A stretch of 17,299 nt of DNA from Gemmatimonadales bacterium (lineage in GTDB: Bacteria; Gemmatimonadota; Gemmatimonadetes; Gemmatimonadales; GWC2-71-9). A program made the translations under genes and the position numbers. Under the pieces are notes generated by a model. That model was given only the letters and a program-made list of their open reading frames with translations. It had not been told where the DNA came from and made no database searches. The stretch lies in the NCBI GenBank assembly GCA_030601605.1, contig JAUVTI010000024.1, positions 1 through 17,299 of the forward strand. Direction: 5' to 3'. Shown here piece by piece: positions 15,463 to 17,299 of the stretch. How positions within the stretch are numbered: the first letter of the stretch is position 1; each line of letters opens with the position of its first letter.

Positions 15463-16105
15463 AGCCAAGCAGGTCCTCCAGCACGTCCTCCCACATGGCG
15501 CCCAGCACCCGCAGCCGCCCAACCCACTGCTCCCGCCTCCCGGCCGGAACGTCCCCCGGTTCGGCCCCCTCCGGAACCACGTCGTGGGCGCCCGCGCGCT
15601 CGGCCGAGAGCAACGGCTGAAACAGGAACGTGGTCAGCCGAAACAGGAATGCGTCACCCGACGCTTCGCCGACGATGGGCCGCTCCGGTCCGGGCTCGCC
15701 CTCCGAGAGCCGCCGCTCCAGGGTCGTGAAGACGCGGTACATGGGCCAGGCCGCGAACGGGATGAGCACCTCCCGGAGATGGGGGCGGGCGCCCGAAGCC
15801 TCTGGGTGGGGTGGCAGGTACCCGGTCCGCCCGTCGATCGGGATCTCCTCGGGCTCCTCTTCCTCGCGGAACCACTCCAGCGCGATCCCGTAGCAGTCGG
15901 CGAGCGCCTCGAGCGTGCGGAAGCTGGGATTGGAGGTTCGCCCCACGTAGAGGTCGCGGATGGTGGGATAGGGCAGTCCTGTGGAACGGCTCGCCTCGCT
16001 GAGGTTGCCCTCATGGGCCAGGTGGACCAGTGCCCGAAACCGCCTCGTGAACAGGTGTTTCGCCCGGGATAGTTGCTTTTTCGGACGCCCGACGCGTCGT
16101 GCCAT
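15446..16105 (-). CDS. XRE-type helix-turn-helix regulator with unknown C-terminal domain
   Basis: 219 residues from ATG 16105, supported by AGAGG 5 nt upstream and a promoter about 30 nt further up; a GTG at 16129 would place the start almost on the transcription start. The basic N-terminus (MARRVGRPKKQLSRAK) leads into an XRE-like HTH domain at about 20-80 (ALVHLAHEGNLSEASRSTGL, PYPTIRDLYVGRTSNPS, FRTLEALADCYGI). An acidic linker EEEEPEEIP follows. Residues 105-219 form a C-terminal domain I do not recognise, with two aromatic hydrophobic stretches (LIPFAAWPMYRVF, FLFRLTTFLFQPLL). It probably binds DNA and may control itself and the divergent topoisomerase IB gene, since their control regions overlap. 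Its 3' end overlaps the rhomboid gene by 17 bp. Confidence 0.8.
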   Translation of the reverse strand: MARRVGRPKKQLSRAKHLFTRRFRALVHLAHEGNLSEASRSTGLPYPTIRDLYVGRTSNPSFRTLEALADCYGIALEWFREEEEPEEIPIDGRTGYLPPHPEASGARPHLREVLIPFAAWPMYRVFTTLERRLSEGEPGPERPIVGEASGDAFLFRLTTFLFQPLLSAERAGAHDVVPEGAEPGDVPAGRREQWVGRLRVLGAMWEDVLEDLLGSSALR

Positions 16106-16141
16106 GGAGGCCTCTCGAAGTCCCACCACTATTTGATTTCA

Positions 16142-16150
16142 TGGTATGAT
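16142..16150 (+). promoter_or_regulatory. Possible extended -10 element for the topoisomerase gene
   Basis: TGGTATGAT matches the extended -10 form TGnTATnnT on the plus strand, with no -35 visible at the right distance. It overlaps the -10 of the opposite-facing HTH promoter. Transcription would start near 16157, giving a leader of roughly 75 nt to ATG 16234. Confidence 0.3.
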
Positions 16151-16174
16151 ACGAATTATCGCGTCGGACTTCAA
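16146..16174 (-). promoter_or_regulatory. Sigma70-type promoter of the HTH regulator gene
   Basis: On the minus strand TTGAAG (16174-16169) and TATCAT (16151-16146) are separated by exactly 17 bp. The predicted start near 16139 gives a leader of about 33 nt to ATG 16105. The region is locally AT-rich within GC-rich surroundings. Confidence 0.6.
16148..16160. promoter_or_regulatory. Inverted repeat GATA-N5-TATC, possible operator
   Basis: GATA (16148-16151) and TATC (16157-16160) are exact inverted copies separated by 5 bp, lying inside the spacer and -10 of the HTH promoter and over the divergent -10. The position is right for autoregulation by the adjacent HTH protein, but the arms are only 4 bp, so chance is a real alternative. 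Confidence 0.3.
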
Positions 16175-16233
16175 GCGGTGATTGGGCTCTACGTCACAGC
16201 CCGGGCCCCGCCCCTCGTGTTTGCTTGAGCCCC

Positions 16234-17299
16234 ATGCGTCACGATCCGCCACCTGCCAGGGCCCAGGCCGGGCCCCAGAGTGCCGTCCCCGCGCCGACCG
16301 GCTTGGGCCGTCCGGCCGGACGGGGCTCCCCGGAGGCGGCTGAGCGGATCAACCACTCCGACCCCCACATCGAGTCGGCCAAGGCGGCCGGTCTCACCTA
16401 CGTGACCGACGCCGAGTCCGGAATCTCCCGCAAGGGATCCGGCCGGGGGTTCGCCTTCTACGATCCCGACGGGCGCCTCATCCGGGACAGGGCCATGCGC
16501 CGGCGCCTCAAGGCCCTCGCCATCCCCCCGGCCTGGACCGAGGTGTGGATCTGCTCCGACCCCAACGGCCACCTCCAGGTCACCGCTCGCGACAGCAAGG
16601 GCCGCAAGCAGTACCGGTATCACCCGCGGTTCCGGGAGGTGCGCGACGAATCGAAGTTCGGCCGGATGCTGGCCTTCAGTGAGGTGCTCCCGCTGATCCG
16701 GGACCGGGTGGAGCAAGACCTGTCGCGCCGGGGACTCCCCCGCGAGAAGGTGCTCGCCACCGTGGTCTGGCTGCTCGAGCGCACTCTGTTCCGCGTGGGC
16801 AACGTGGCCTACACGCGCAACAACCGGTCGTACGGTCTCACCACGCTCCGAAGCAGGCACGTGAAAGTGCGTGGCTCCAGCCTGCGGTTCGAGTTTCGCG
16901 GCAAGAGCGGGGTCACGCGTTCGGCCAAGATCACAGACCGGCGCATAGCCCGCATCGTGCAGCGCTGCCAGGAGCTGCCGGGTCAGGAGCTGTTCAAGTA
17001 TCTGGACGACGAGGAGCGGCGCCAGGCGGTGGATTCCGGAGACATCAACGAGTACCTGCGGCAGATCAGCGGGCAGGACGTCACGGCCAAGGACTTCCGC
17101 ACCTGGGCGGGCACCATTTCCGCCGCCCTGGCGCTGAGCGAGCTGGGACCGGCCCCATCCGAGCGACAGGCAATGAAGAACATCGTGCAGGCGGTGGACC
17201 AGGTGGCCGACCGGCTGGGCAACACCCGAGCGGTGTGCCGCAAGTACTACGTTCACCCCGCCGTGCTCGACGCCTACGAGCGAGGACTGGTGATGGTGC
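16234..17299 (+). CDS. DNA topoisomerase IB, poxvirus-like bacterial type (3' end cut off)
   Basis: 355 codons are open from ATG 16234 to the right edge with no stop; family length suggests little is missing. It relaxes supercoils by nicking one strand through a 3'-phosphotyrosine. The N-terminal domain is clear from GLTYVTDAESGISRKGSGRGFAF (53-75) and IPPAWTEVWIC (97-107), with QYRYHPRFREVRDE following. Catalytic residues by family alignment: R187 (LFRVGN), K224 (FRGKSG), R289 (KDFRTWAGT), N330 (LGNT, where vaccinia has His) and nucleophile Y339 (CRKYYVHPAVL). The first 35-45 residues are Pro/Ala/Gly-rich and unconserved, and no Shine-Dalgarno precedes ATG 16234, so the true start is uncertain. 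It is divergent from the HTH regulator and shares its control region. Confidence 0.92.
   Translation, partial: MRHDPPPARAQAGPQSAVPAPTGLGRPAGRGSPEAAERINHSDPHIESAKAAGLTYVTDAESGISRKGSGRGFAFYDPDGRLIRDRAMRRRLKALAIPPAWTEVWICSDPNGHLQVTARDSKGRKQYRYHPRFREVRDESKFGRMLAFSEVLPLIRDRVEQDLSRRGLPREKVLATVVWLLERTLFRVGNVAYTRNNRSYGLTTLRSRHVKVRGSSLRFEFRGKSGVTRSAKITDRRIARIVQRCQELPGQELFKYLDDEERRQAVDSGDINEYLRQISGQDVTAKDFRTWAGTISAALALSELGPAPSERQAMKNIVQAVDQVADRLGNTRAVCRKYYVHPAVLDAYERGLVMV

Noticed and set aside
16189..17256. Minus-strand 355-codon frame opposite topoisomerase IB
   Set aside because: The plus strand carries all topoisomerase IB motifs including the active tyrosine; the antisense translation is unlike any protein.

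Overview
The window is GC-rich DNA with dense coding on both strands and no tRNA, rRNA, CRISPR array, transposase or phage gene that I can see. The gene set fits a free-living, respiring Gram-negative-like bacterium. A B-type succinate dehydrogenase (sdhC-sdhA-sdhB), an Nramp-like protein with an unusual first helix, secreted beta-propeller and M28 peptidase genes, and a TM-plus-kinase protein together suggest Gemmatimonadota or a close soil/aquatic lineage. That placement is an inference from gene style, not a measurement. It looks like an ordinary chromosomal housekeeping/accessory region rather than an island.

Left part (1-7659, all minus strand): an M28 zinc peptidase with a signal peptide, a strong hairpin, an ATP-grasp enzyme, the sdhCAB respiratory complex II operon with its own candidate promoter, an Nramp-superfamily transporter lacking the classical metal-binding motif, and the start of a lipoprotein that leaves the window at base 1.

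Middle (7779-12915, plus strand): hslR (S4-domain RNA-binding protein), a zinc alcohol dehydrogenase and an unrecognised membrane protein form one tight group. A well-formed promoter then precedes a roughly 200-nt leader holding an intrinsic-terminator-like hairpin, followed by a cold-shock gene, a 14-bp GAAA-capped hairpin and infA. Two more hairpins precede a secreted seven-repeat beta-propeller protein and a short Rho factor lacking the usual N-terminal helical domain. Csp, IF-1, Rho and HslR all act on RNA or ribosomes, so this stretch is rich in post-transcriptional functions.

Right part (12923-17299): a serine/threonine kinase with an N-terminal multi-TM domain (minus) diverges from a rhomboid protease (plus). 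The rhomboid gene overlaps the 3' end of an XRE-type HTH regulator (minus) by 17 bp. That regulator is divergent from a DNA topoisomerase IB gene (plus, runs off the right edge), and the two share a small control region with overlapping promoter elements and an inverted repeat.

No single locus is convincingly a new defence or mobile system. The best leads are the csp-infA leader and hairpins, the short Rho, the metal-site-deficient Nramp protein, the TM-kinase, and the HTH/TopIB control region.
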